Part shown: piece after piece, positions 1-9,200 of the stretch
Position numbering within the stretch: the first letter of the stretch is position 1
How the letters are laid out: the number at the start of each line of letters is the position of its first letter
Assembly: GCA_964621185.1 (NCBI GenBank)
Contig: CAZULM010000023.1
Location: 1 to 64,000 of the forward strand
Reading direction: 5' to 3'
From: M3007 sp964621185
Lineage (GTDB): Bacteria > Bacteroidota > Bacteroidia > Chitinophagales > Saprospiraceae
DNA: 64,000 bases
Made by a program: the position numbers and the translations under genes
Notes under the pieces: model-generated
Told to the model about the DNA's origin: nothing
The model's database searches: none
Seen by the model: only the letters and a program-made list of their open reading frames with translations

Positions 1-77
1 CGAACGAAATAAAAACTTGTTCGTTTTCCAAAACCAAACCTTTTGACACAACCCCATTGAAAAATTTAAAAAAAAAC

Positions 78-173
78 TCTGTGAACCCTCTGTGCAACTC
101 TGCGCCCTCTGTGGTGAAAAAAAAACTCTGTGAACCCTCTGTGCAACTCTGCGCCCTCTGTGGTGAAAAAAAA
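78..173. repeat. 48-bp direct repeat, two exact copies plus a decayed third
   Basis: Two identical 48-bp units (78-125 and 126-173) are followed by a degenerate partial copy to about 200. Within each unit there is a shorter period of about 10 nt built on the word CTCTGTG, separated by A-runs. It lies just downstream of the minus-strand VWA gene. No coding signal is convincing here. The element resembles the CTCTGTG-type intergenic repeats seen in many Bacteroidota genomes (recollection, not a search). Confidence 0.85.
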
Positions 174-210
174 CTCTATGATAGCCTCTGTGCACCCTAT
201 TCCATGAACA

Positions 211-2166
211 CTATGGCCCCACATTACACACCGTCACCCCGCTACCAATACATTTCAAGGCATCCAACAAAAACTTCTTGTGCTCTGCGGTGCCGAAGTT
301 AATGTTGCCCAGGGTAAGGTTCGCCACCCGAACCAATTCGTTGACGTCCGGGTTTGGCTTCAGCGCCTGCTTCACCACGAAGTGGATGTTACAAGGGAAA
401 TCGCTCAGCTTTTTCGTGCCAAAAGCAGGGTTCAAGCGCGCCAGGATAGCCAGTTTCATCACCTCGCCCAACAATGGGTTCACAATATGCCCGCCCTCCA
501 TCGGGTTGCTCGCCAATTTGCAGTCTGCCCCGGCCACCGCATCGTCAAAAGGCAGTTCCTTCGCCACCGTGCCCGTGTAAGGCAGCCACTGCACCACACA
601 ATTCCCCTTCCCCGCAGGAATGGTTACCGTGGCCTGATCCTGGCCGAAAGTTAGCCCGCTGCTTCCCAGCGCCGTATTGATCAACGGTGTCACGTCCTTT
701 GTAATCACCTGTACGCATTTGCTGGTGTTGTTGCACTCGTCTTTGGCCACGAACGTACGCTCCAGCACACACAGCCAATCGCAATCGCCCGATACGAAAG
801 CATCGCTGTGGGTGATTTCAGGGCGCAAGGTGCAGTTGTCGGTAGCCGTCGCCATGCCGGTTTTTTCAACTTTGGTGTCACATTCTACGGTGATATTTGC
901 CGGGCAGCTGATCACGGGCAACTTTTTGTCTTCCACATTGATTGTCTGAACACAAGTGCTCGTGTTGAAATGGATGTCAACAGCCGTCCAGGTGCGCGTC
1001 ACGCTGAAAGTGTTGGGGCAAACGCCGTTTGTGCGCACATCGGTACTGAAGGTTCGGTCGATGGCGCAGTTGTCGATGGCCGTTGGCGATCCGGTATTGG
1101 CAGGGGTCAGCGGCACTTCACAGCTTACGGTGGTGTTGACTGGGCATGCGATTTCCGGCGCCTCCGCATCGATCACCGTCACCTTGAAAGTACAGGTGGA
1201 GGTCGTGCCCACTTTATCGGTTGCCTTGCAGGTGACCACCGTCTGCCCGACCATAAAAAAGCTGCCAGGGGCAGGCGTGCAGGAGACCGTGGCGTCCGGG
1301 CAGTTATCGGAAACACTGGAACTGTAACTGACCTTTGCGAAGCAGTTTTTCGGGTCGTTGTTCACTTGTATTGCCGGCGAACAGGTAACCACGGGCGCTT
1401 GGGAATCGATCAAGGAATTGGCCAGTTCAATGAGCAATGGGCCAAGCTCCGTGAAGGGGCGCCGCGTCCAGTCCGCACCGTTTTGCAATGTCACGGCAGG
1501 CGGGTTCAATTCATCGGGGCCTGACAGCGCCTGAATGTTCAAATTGAGCGCAGGGGTGTTGGTGCCTACCCCGATGCCAAAAATATAGGTGCCGCGGCAT
1601 TTAATGGTATTGGCGATGCTTTGCCAATCGTTGATAGGGACCGTGGGAAAGGGCTGGCCATCGGTGATAAAAAAGATCAGGTCGATTTCGCCAAAGGTCG
1701 CAGCCTGGGTCAGCGCCGCCACGTAATTGGTCGACGGGCCGTTGGCCGTATAACCCGTGCTCATGTAATTGGACACCGTAGTGGTAAATGAACCCAGGGC
1801 AACATCTGTCACAGGCACCCCAGTTTGGGCAATATCCGAGAACTCGACGATGCCCATGCGGATCTTCCCGGTGCTCGTTGTCCCGCCGTGCAATATGCTC
1901 GCGAAGCCGTTCACCGCTGCCCGCACGGTATTGGTGGCGCCGGCACTGTTGATGGAGCCCGATTCGTCGAGCACGAGCAGGACATTGAAAGAACGCCCCC
2001 CTGGTGCTTTGCAGCCCGGAAAATCCGGGTTTGTCGTCCGAATATTGGCAACGGGAGGGCAAGGAAAGGGGTTTTGCCCTACAAGGGTTCCAGAAATGGC
2101 AAGGGACAACAGAAAGGAGAGACAGCCGATCAGGCTTGTCTTGGAGGTACTTTTGGTGTTGATCAT
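211..2166 (-). CDS. Exported von Willebrand factor A / HYR domain protein
   Basis: A 651-residue protein with an N-terminal signal peptide (hydrophobic stretch about residues 12-30, ending near VGQ). A VWA domain starts near residue 60, and its metal-ion-dependent adhesion site DESGS (67-71) is intact. At least two or three HYR-like (hyalin repeat) modules rich in Cys and DNC motifs follow at about 255-490. No T9SS sorting domain is recognisable at the C terminus, which is an uncharacterised domain containing CNIHFVVKQ. VWA domains bind ligands through a divalent metal, and HYR modules are extracellular adhesion folds, so surface adhesion is the likely role. A 102-bp dispersed repeat lies 79 bp upstream of the start. 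The start ATG is followed directly by the signal peptide. The adhesive role is inference. Confidence 0.85.
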   Translation of the reverse strand: MINTKSTSKTSLIGCLSFLLSLAISGTLVGQNPFPCPPVANIRTTNPDFPGCKAPGGRSFNVLLVLDESGSINSAGATNTVRAAVNGFASILHGGTTSTGKIRMGIVEFSDIAQTGVPVTDVALGSFTTTVSNYMSTGYTANGPSTNYVAALTQAATFGEIDLIFFITDGQPFPTVPINDWQSIANTIKCRGTYIFGIGVGTNTPALNLNIQALSGPDELNPPAVTLQNGADWTRRPFTELGPLLIELANSLIDSQAPVVTCSPAIQVNNDPKNCFAKVSYSSSVSDNCPDATVSCTPAPGSFFMVGQTVVTCKATDKVGTTSTCTFKVTVIDAEAPEIACPVNTTVSCEVPLTPANTGSPTAIDNCAIDRTFSTDVRTNGVCPNTFSVTRTWTAVDIHFNTSTCVQTINVEDKKLPVISCPANITVECDTKVEKTGMATATDNCTLRPEITHSDAFVSGDCDWLCVLERTFVAKDECNNTSKCVQVITKDVTPLINTALGSSGLTFGQDQATVTIPAGKGNCVVQWLPYTGTVAKELPFDDAVAGADCKLASNPMEGGHIVNPLLGEVMKLAILARLNPAFGTKKLSDFPCNIHFVVKQALKPNPDVNELVRVANLTLGNINFGTAEHKKFLLDALKCIGSGVTVCNVGP

Positions 2167-2244
2167 GATTGGTTGGAATTTTTTGGTGAATTAATTGGGA
2201 GTCAAACAGTAAACCAGCAGCATCCCTGGCGGGATTCGAGCTAT

Positions 2245-2346
2245 ACCTCATGCCGCTTGCTTTTGTGCATACCGATCTTTGTAATCGATTGAAGATCAGT
2301 TGAATCAATCATACTCAATCACATAAATCAGGCGAATCATAGTATA
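2245..2346. repeat. 102-bp dispersed intergenic repeat, copy 1
   Basis: This stretch matches 55281-55382 over 102 bp without gaps, with about seven mismatches by eye (roughly 93 percent). The second half has a quasi-period of 9-10 nt built on AATCA/ATCAT words. It sits in the 292-bp gap upstream of the minus-strand VWA gene. It has no coding potential and no obvious target-site duplication. Confidence 0.85.
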
Positions 2347-2458
2347 GATACCGGTTAATGTGAAATTTGAGGCAAATGTGAACAGCCTGCGCTGTAAAAG
2401 CAGTCAATTAACGGCCAAGACCCAATAAAAATTCAGCAAAAAACAATGGATGGACAGC

Positions 2459-3085
2459 TTATTCAATCGGCATCAAGTCAGCCAACTCCAAGTGCGCCAC
2501 GTCGTTTTCCAATTCAAATATGACGTTTTCACCTTGAAAATGAACCACGAAGCAGCCCGTGTTCAAGTGCGCCACACCGTCCATTTCGGAAAGGTCGTTG
2601 CCCTTCAGCCGGCTGACAATCGCCCGCAAGGTGCGCCCATGTGTGGCAACAAGGATCCGGCGCTCGGGCCTGTTGCGCATCCAGCACAAGAACCGTTCCA
2701 CCCGCTCGCCCAACTGTCGGGCGGATTCGCCCTGCGGCATGGCCGCATCAATATTGCCCTCTTTCCAGTTGGCCAACAGCACAGAAAAATCCCGGTGCCG
2801 TTCCGGGTTGGGCGGGGCGCCCTCGTGGATGCCCCAGGAAATCTCGTTGATGTCGGCAGTTTGGTGCCAGGGGATGTTCTGTTCCAAAAAATGTCGCACC
2901 GTTTGGTGGGTCCGCTGCAACCGCGAAGTCACCACCAGTTCAAACCCGACATCCCGATACCGGTCGAAAAAAGCCTTCGCCTGCGCCCGCCCCAGTTCGT
3001 TCAGCTCAGTGTCCATGCCGCTTCCCTGCACGATGTTCAGGCGGTTCAGGTTTGTTTCTCCGTGGCGTATAAAATAAACGGTCAT
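2459..3085 (-). CDS. Histidine phosphatase family protein (phosphoglycerate mutase-like)
   Basis: A 208-residue protein starting with the family signature: R7-H8-G9-E10 in the N-terminal strand, followed by the N-x-L segment. The second catalytic His is in the ATHG motif near residue 147. Members transfer phosphate through a phosphohistidine; substrates include phosphoglycerate, alpha-ribazole phosphate, sugar phosphates and nucleotides, and the sequence does not decide between them. No signal peptide, so cytoplasmic. It is the last of three minus-strand genes (glycosyltransferase, mqnE, phosphatase), but a 130-bp gap containing two short-period repeats separates it from mqnE, so it may have its own promoter. 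Confidence 0.88.
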   Translation of the reverse strand: MTVYFIRHGETNLNRLNIVQGSGMDTELNELGRAQAKAFFDRYRDVGFELVVTSRLQRTHQTVRHFLEQNIPWHQTADINEISWGIHEGAPPNPERHRDFSVLLANWKEGNIDAAMPQGESARQLGERVERFLCWMRNRPERRILVATHGRTLRAIVSRLKGNDLSEMDGVAHLNTGCFVVHFQGENVIFELENDVAHLELADLMPIE

Positions 3086-3089
3086 TTTC

Positions 3090-3127
3090 TAATGTGATAA
3101 TTTGATAATGGGATAGTTTGATAATGG
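3090..3127. repeat. Short-period repeat, GATAAT words
   Basis: About 38 bp composed of GATAAT-containing 7-9-nt words (aatgtgataatttgataatg and onward), between mqnE and the histidine phosphatase. Related words appear at 23931-23966 and at 44049-44171 in this window. Confidence 0.7.
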
Positions 3128-3200
3128 TCGCTTTCTCAAGCCCATCAGCATTTTCCAGAAAAGCGCCCCCATTAGAGCAATCGCCCAAACGCGAAGTAAA

Positions 3201-3232
3201 TTCATCGCTCATCATTCATCGCTCATCATTCA
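3201..3232. repeat. 14-bp tandem repeat overlapping the mqnE stop codon
   Basis: The 14-bp unit ttcatcgctcatca is present twice in tandem (3201-3214, 3215-3228) with a further TTCA. The mqnE stop codon (3216-3218) lies inside it, so the last few residues of MqnE are read from repeat sequence. Confidence 0.8.
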
Positions 3233-4427
3233 AAACCGGGAGCGCAATATACCCCCGGTATTCCTTGTCTTCGGCAAATTCGACCTTGGTGAAATCCTGC
3301 AACACGTTGTACAGGGTGTCGCGCTCAATGGGGCGACGGCCGACGCGGCGGATCATATCGACAAGCTGTTGGGTGTTGAGCGCCGGGTGCTGCTCTTCGG
3401 AGCCGGCCATGGAGTATATCTTGGTCGTATCGTCGATGGTGCCGTCGAGGTCGTCCACCCCGAATGCCAAAGCGAGTTGGGCAGTGGTGCGGCCGATCAT
3501 CGGCCAATAGGTTTTGATGTGGTCGAAATTGTCGAGGTAGAGGCGGCTGATGGCGTAGTTGCGCAGGTCTTCAATTGCGGTGCTTTCCGGGATATGGCTC
3601 ATTTGGTTGTCCTTGTTCCGGAATTTGAGCGGGATAAAGGTTTGGAATCCACCGGTTTTGTCCTGCAGTTGCCGCAATTGTTCCAGGTGGTCTATGCGGT
3701 GTTCCCAGCGTTCGATATGGCCGTAAAGCATGGTCGCGTTGGAGCGCATGCCCAGGTTGTGCCAAATTTCGTGGATGCGCAGCCATTGTTCCCCGGTGCA
3801 TTTGTCGGCGGCGATCTGTTCGCGGACCTCGGGGTGGAATATTTCGGCGCCGCCGCCGGGCAGGCTGTCGCAGCCAGCGTCCTTTACTATTTTCATGCCT
3901 TCTTCATAGCCGACCTTTGCTTTTTTGAAGATGTAATGGTATTCCACGGGGGTTAGGGCCTTCACGTGCAGTTCGGGCCGGTGTTGCTTTATCTTTTTGA
4001 AAAATTCGAGGTAAAAAGGCAAGTCGTACTGTGGCAGCACGCCGCCGACGATGTGCACTTCGGTCACGGGTTGGCCGTCGTATTTCCGCACGATGTCCAG
4101 CATCTCTTCCATGGAGTAAGCCCAGGCGTCGGCATCGCTGCGCTGTTTGATGAGGCGGGAATAGGAGCAGAATTTGCAGTCGTAAACACAGAGGTTGGTG
4201 GGCTCGATGTGGAAATTGCGGTTGAAATAGGTGTTGTCCCCGTTTTTCCGCTCCCTGACAGCATTGGCCAGGGCGCCCACATAAGCGACCGAGCCGTGTT
4301 CAAAAAGGAACATGCCTTCCTCGAAGGAAATTCGCTGCCCGTTCAGGATTTTTTGTGCGACGTGTTGGTGGTCTTTGCTCAGTTGGGGGGCGTTCAGCAA
4401 TAGTTCAAGCGTGGCAGGTTGGCTCAT
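3216..4427 (-). CDS. mqnE: Aminofutalosine synthase (radical SAM), menaquinone synthesis
   Basis: A 403-residue radical SAM protein. MqnE condenses 3-[(1-carboxyvinyl)oxy]benzoate with S-adenosylmethionine to form aminofutalosine, the committed step of the futalosine route to menaquinone. The [4Fe-4S] motif CxxxCxxC is C80, C84, C87, directly after the family segment IEPTNLC. The LPGGGAEIF segment and the C-terminal radical-SAM barrel half follow. Length fits MqnE. It is preceded by the glycosyltransferase (49-bp gap, same strand), probably co-transcribed. The C-terminal residues LNDER and the stop are encoded by a 14-bp tandem repeat, so the tail appears to have been rewritten by repeat sequence. 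MqnC is the nearest alternative, but the context residues favour MqnE. No other mqn gene is in the window. Confidence 0.92.
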   Translation of the reverse strand: MSQPATLELLLNAPQLSKDHQHVAQKILNGQRISFEEGMFLFEHGSVAYVGALANAVRERKNGDNTYFNRNFHIEPTNLCVYDCKFCSYSRLIKQRSDADAWAYSMEEMLDIVRKYDGQPVTEVHIVGGVLPQYDLPFYLEFFKKIKQHRPELHVKALTPVEYHYIFKKAKVGYEEGMKIVKDAGCDSLPGGGAEIFHPEVREQIAADKCTGEQWLRIHEIWHNLGMRSNATMLYGHIERWEHRIDHLEQLRQLQDKTGGFQTFIPLKFRNKDNQMSHIPESTAIEDLRNYAISRLYLDNFDHIKTYWPMIGRTTAQLALAFGVDDLDGTIDDTTKIYSMAGSEEQHPALNTQQLVDMIRRVGRRPIERDTLYNVLQDFTKVEFAEDKEYRGYIALPVLNDER

Positions 4428-4476
4428 TTTTCAATTTTTATTGAAACAAAAACCCGTTATCAAGGGTCATTGTTCA

Positions 4477-5610
4477 TTATTGCTGAAACTTGATCAATTC
4501 CATCAGCTTTTTAGCGTTCACCTCGTTGGAATAGGATGTTTCCAGCACTGCGCGCCGCTCGTCTATGCGCTTTTGTTCAAACGGCGCATTTATCAGAGCC
4601 TCGATGGTTTGTCGGATAGCGGCTGCGGAATTGCGCACATAGCACAGCTTATCGAGCCCAGAGCCGCTCGCCATTGCCTCGTTGACGATGCAGAAGCGCC
4701 CGCGGAACAGGGCATTGATGAGCTTCAGCTTCACCCCGGCGGTATGGGTAGAAACCAGCAAGTTGATGTGGGCGCGCGTTATCAGGCTGTTCATCTGCTT
4801 TTCGTCGGGATTCTCGATCAGTTGCACGTGCTCGTAGCGCTGTGCCACTTCCCGTAGCCGGTCGCTCGGCTCCAGGCCCGCTACCACGAAGGGGATTTCC
4901 AGGTCTTCGGCGAACACTTCTTCCATCAGCCATATCGCGGAGCGCTCGTTGTCGGGCACGCTCAGCTTGCCGTGGAAAAGCACGAACTCTCCCCTGCCCG
5001 GTTGGCTCTCGATGGCGTTGTTAGGGTGGAATGCCGGGATGTAGTGCGTATTGGCCTTCATCTCCTTGTAATAGGCCTGGTCGTTCGTCGAAATCGTGAC
5101 GATCTCATCGGCGTGCAGCACCACGTAAGGTTCGGTGCGCTGCAGCTTGATGCTTTCGATGAAATAATACGCCTTCTCGAATGGCTCCGTGGCCGGCGTA
5201 AGCTGCGACAGCGACTCGTAGTACTGCCACTCCACGTTGTGCATCCGGATGAGCTTCTGCCGCGCCCGCAAGCGTTTTTTCCAGATAAAGCCCGCCGTGT
5301 GCATGCCTTCGAACAATATGGGGTGGTTGTCGCGGCGCAGGCGCTTCAACAAAGAGCGGTTGCGCCGGGTCTGCATGATGAAGGGCAAAAAGCTGATCTG
5401 CCAGATCAGGGAGCGGCTCCGCTTGTAGTAATATACCTCGTGGCAATAATTGGCCAGCTCGGGCTGCGGCTTGCGGTCGCCGTACTGGAAGCAATGCAGG
5501 ATGACCTTCACCCCCTGGGCATGAAGGGCCTTGATCTGGTTGAAAATTACAATCACACCGCCGTAGTTTGCGGGGTAAGGAATATCGAATGCTACGATGT
5601 GCAGGTACAT
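4477..5610 (-). CDS. GT-B fold glycosyltransferase
   Basis: A 377-residue cytoplasmic protein. The N-terminal Rossmann half starts with a strand and a PYPANYGG loop typical of GT4-like enzymes. The C-terminal half holds a nucleotide-sugar binding region with HGKLSVPDN, FVVAGLEPS and a VSTHTAGVKLKL..ALFRGRF segment analogous to the donor-binding loop of GT1/GT4 families. It probably transfers a sugar from a nucleotide donor to a surface glycan or lipid; donor and acceptor cannot be read. A TATTTTTG -10-like box (minus strand, 5631-5638) lies 20 bp before the ATG. It is first in a minus-strand run with mqnE and diverges from the small HTH gene. Confidence 0.8.
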   Translation of the reverse strand: MYLHIVAFDIPYPANYGGVIVIFNQIKALHAQGVKVILHCFQYGDRKPQPELANYCHEVYYYKRSRSLIWQISFLPFIMQTRRNRSLLKRLRRDNHPILFEGMHTAGFIWKKRLRARQKLIRMHNVEWQYYESLSQLTPATEPFEKAYYFIESIKLQRTEPYVVLHADEIVTISTNDQAYYKEMKANTHYIPAFHPNNAIESQPGRGEFVLFHGKLSVPDNERSAIWLMEEVFAEDLEIPFVVAGLEPSDRLREVAQRYEHVQLIENPDEKQMNSLITRAHINLLVSTHTAGVKLKLINALFRGRFCIVNEAMASGSGLDKLCYVRNSAAAIRQTIEALINAPFEQKRIDERRAVLETSYSNEVNAKKLMELIKFQQ

Positions 5611-5836
5611 ATATTGAATTGAAATCGCCGCAAAAATACCACCATTTCCCCATCAAACCCGCCATTTTATTGTTTTTTGCGCCAAATTTTAGCAGGAAAA
5701 AGCGCCAAATTCGATATGATAATTTTTTGACGGTTTTTTCTTGCACAAGACATTTATTTATCCTTACCTTAGGGAAAATTTTGGAATGTAAGGTTTGCCT
5801 TTCCAAATCATTATTGTTCACTAACCGCTCACATAC

Positions 5837-6091
5837 ATGAACATTACTTTTGAAGAACTTCGCCGTGTAAAGCACGCGCTCCCGCACGGAAGTGTTGCGC
5901 GTATCGCTAAAGAACTGAACATTGAAGAACAAACTGTCCGAAACTATTTTGGCGCGCACAAATATAAAGACGGCCAAATAGTCGAATTCCACCTTGAACC
6001 GGGCCCAGACGGTGGCATCGTCCACCTCGAAGACACGACGATTTTTGATCGAGCTCAGCAAATACTGGCTGAAGCTAAAACCTCCTCCTAA
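5837..6091 (+). CDS. Small helix-turn-helix DNA-binding protein
   Basis: An 84-residue protein. Residues about 17-42 fit a helix-turn-helix: a GSVARIAKELNI helix, a short turn, then EEQTVRNYFGA as recognition helix. The rest is a short beta-rich tail with HLEPGPDGGIVHLED. Homologous small proteins are common and conserved in Bacteroidota and are usually annotated only as DNA-binding (family recollection). It sits alone between the divergent glycosyltransferase gene and a downstream hairpin terminator, so it is probably monocistronic. Targets are unknown. Confidence 0.8.
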   Translation: MNITFEELRRVKHALPHGSVARIAKELNIEEQTVRNYFGAHKYKDGQIVEFHLEPGPDGGIVHLEDTTIFDRAQQILAEAKTSS

Positions 6092-6139
6092 ACGCGAACA
6101 GCGCGCATTGTCGGCCAAATTATCCTTTTGGCTCACTAC

Positions 6140-6178
6140 AAGGGAAATTGTGATCTGACGCACGGTTTCCCTTTTTTT
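6140..6178 (+). terminator. Rho-independent terminator after the HTH gene
   Basis: The 8-bp inverted repeat AAGGGAAA/TTTCCCTT (6140-6147 and 6166-6173) has an 18-nt loop and runs into a T-tract to 6178, 49 bp after the stop of the small HTH gene. Confidence 0.65.
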
Positions 6179-6243
6179 ATGCCAAATCCTTATACTGTAT
6201 GTTGTAACTATTTATTTTTCACACACTTAACACACCACTACTT

Positions 6244-9200
6244 ATGCAACACAAAACACTGATTTCATGGTTCATGGCCATGTCTTGCTGCCTACCCGTA
6301 TTTTCTCAAATCAATTGGCAACACACCAATGGCCCGGAAGGAGCCGCATCTTACTACCTCAATTTCGACCAAGAATATGCTTATTATCCAGATGCGCATT
6401 TCTTGTACCGGTCTGCGGATGGGCAAGACTGGGAAAAACTGCCCTTCGGCAACCTTTGGCCCATAGAGAGCTATGGCGACGTGTTGGCAGCCCAGCAAGG
6501 ATACGGGTTTGCCTATGACCCGGGCGGGCCAAAGTTTCTCGTTAGCCACGACCATGGCAGTACCTGGCAAGAAGGCGCGATGCCCCCCTTGCAGTCGCCA
6601 GGGTTTACCAGCCTGGCTGTTTGCACCCACGGCATTTACGTGGCTGATGGACATCAAAATAAAATCTTTAAAACAACGGATGAGGGATTGACCTGGGATT
6701 TCATCAACCCTCCCGGCATGTATTGTTACGACATCTGGGCATTCGACAACCGCTTGTATGCCGATTGGAACTCAAGGTTTTGGCGTTTGGCAGCAAATGG
6801 CGTGGATTGGGACTTGGTTTCGCCACCTTTCTCGCCCGGCGACCATCCCATGAGCATGTTCGCCTCTGGCAGCCTATTGTTTTTTGCCACGGAATCCAAT
6901 TTGTATTGCTCCAGTGATCATGGCGCCACCTTCAAAAAAACCACTATCCCATACCATAATAGCCAAGACAACTTTGTACAGCTGGGAAACCGGGTGTATA
7001 AGTCGGCAGGGAACACCACCATCGCATACACAGAAGATGGCGGCGCTTCCTGGATAGAGGTGCCCAATACCGGCGGGATCTACTTCGGGAACACGGGAAA
7101 AGCAGGTGGAACCCTGCTCCTCGATGCGTATGACAATGGTTTGTACCGTTTGAATGAGACAACTTTTGACATAAGCCCAGCGGTTACTGGGCTGAATTCC
7201 GCACCAACAGGCTCCTTTGCAGCGCTTGGCAACAAACTGTTCGCCACAACCTTAAACGGGGTATATGCCTACAATTTAGACAACGGGATTTGGACAAACA
7301 GCACCCCGCAACCCTACCAAAGCGATTTCAGGTTTAGCCAGATTGTGGCCAGCCCTTCCGGGAAGCTAGCCTGTACCAGCAAGCATAACCCCAGTTATTT
7401 TTACCTGTCATCTGACTCAGGTTCCACCTGGGACAAAATCTACCCTTATGCCAACATGGGAGGTTTTGGAGCGGTGGAAAAAATATATTGGTTTGGCGAT
7501 GTGCTTCATGTTGACGGATTTGGAATGGGAGGTGTGAGCTCATCCGACTTTGGGCAAACCTGGTCGCCCAACCCTTCCTACTTCGTGAGGATCGTCAATT
7601 TCAAGGGAAAACAGTGGGCTGCCAGCTCTTCGGGCGTGTATAGGTCTGACGACCAAGGCAATAGCTGGCAAAAAATCGATGGGCCAAATCTGTTGGCGCC
7701 GAATACGCTCTTTGCAACCGAAGATCGGCTTTTTGTTCTTGGGTGGTACAGCCAAAACCATTCGGCCTTGTACAGCACGGAAGACGGTGTCAATTGGCAG
7801 TATTCAAACGATGGCTTGCCAACGGTTTCCTATAGTACCGATCCAGTATTTTATGCTTATGATGGCAGTGTATGGAAGCATGAGAACAAATATTATTTCC
7901 AGCAGCCTTCCATCGGCTGGTTCAGCTCCTTGGATACTTGCAAAACCTGGTTGCCCTTGCAAAGAAAGCTCAGGGGCAAATTGATCTTGATTGACACTAC
8001 CTTCTATACCGGCGCCGAAAATGGCGGGGTTTTTAAAACAGGTATCCCCCAAACCTACGGGGCGCGTTCATCAGGCATTGTTTTCAAAGACGACAACAAC
8101 AACGGCCAGCGCGAACCTGGAGAACAAGCCCTGCCCAATGTGCGGATCAATTTAACGGAGCCGGGCATTTACCGCAATTTTTGGTTTGTTACCACAAATG
8201 ATGCTGGGGACTATTCTATTGCCAGCACTGCCAACAGCGCCGACACCCTGCGCCCATTGATACCTACGCCATACCTGCTGAACATCAACCCAACCATGCA
8301 CATCGTTGCGGGAAACAGCACTGGTCGTGATTTTGGCATCCACCTGATGCCCGACATTACGGATGTATCCATTCGCAGCCAGATTTGCGGGAAACCGCGA
8401 CCCGGGTTTCCAGTCTTTGCATCAGTGCAATTCAACAACGATGGGACCTTGCCCGCAAACGGCACGGTTTCTGTCAAGCTCGACCCTCAATTTAACATCA
8501 CCCACGTGTCTCCTCCCCCAAGCTCGATTATTGGGACAGATAGCCTGGTCTGGGATTTTTCTGTTGCGCTTTTTGAAATTCAAAGGATCAGCATTTTCGG
8601 ATTGCTAAAGCCGACGGTGCCGCTCGGATACCCATTGGTCACCCGAGGGAAAATCACCCCGTCCTTAACAGACCAAACGCCCGCCAACAACACATTTGTT
8701 GACATCGACACGGTGGTAGGCGCTTATGATCCCAACGAAAAGCAGGTAGTGCCGGCAAAAGGCCTCACCGATGCAGAAATCAAGGCAGGAAGGCCCTTGA
8801 CGTACACCATCCTTTTCCAAAATACCGGCACCTTCCAAGCGGATCGCGTGCGCATCACAGACCAGCTCGATACGGCCCTCAACTGGCCGACCCTCAGGCT
8901 CGTCGCTTCCAGCCATACCATCACGGGTTTTCAGTTGCTCCCCGGCGGCTTGCTCGAAATCGTTTTCGACAGCATCGCCCTGCCCGATAGCAATACAAAT
9001 GAGGCCGCCAGTCATGGTTTCGTTACCTTCAGCATCCAGCGAAACCAAACGTACAACCCAAATTACAAGATAAAAAACAAGGCTGCAATATTTTTCGACT
9101 TCAACGACCCCATCATTACAAATACTGTTTCAACCGGTTTGGCGACCACAACCGTAGCGGTGCTGGAGCCGAACGTGTCCAGCGCCGAACAATTTGGGTT

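Noticed and set aside
78..173. CRISPR array
   Set aside because: Two contiguous identical units without unique spacers and no cas genes nearby.
5105..6163. 352-codon frame antisense to the HTH gene and out of frame with the glycosyltransferase
   Set aside because: Cys/Arg-rich mixed composition and overlap with two supported genes.
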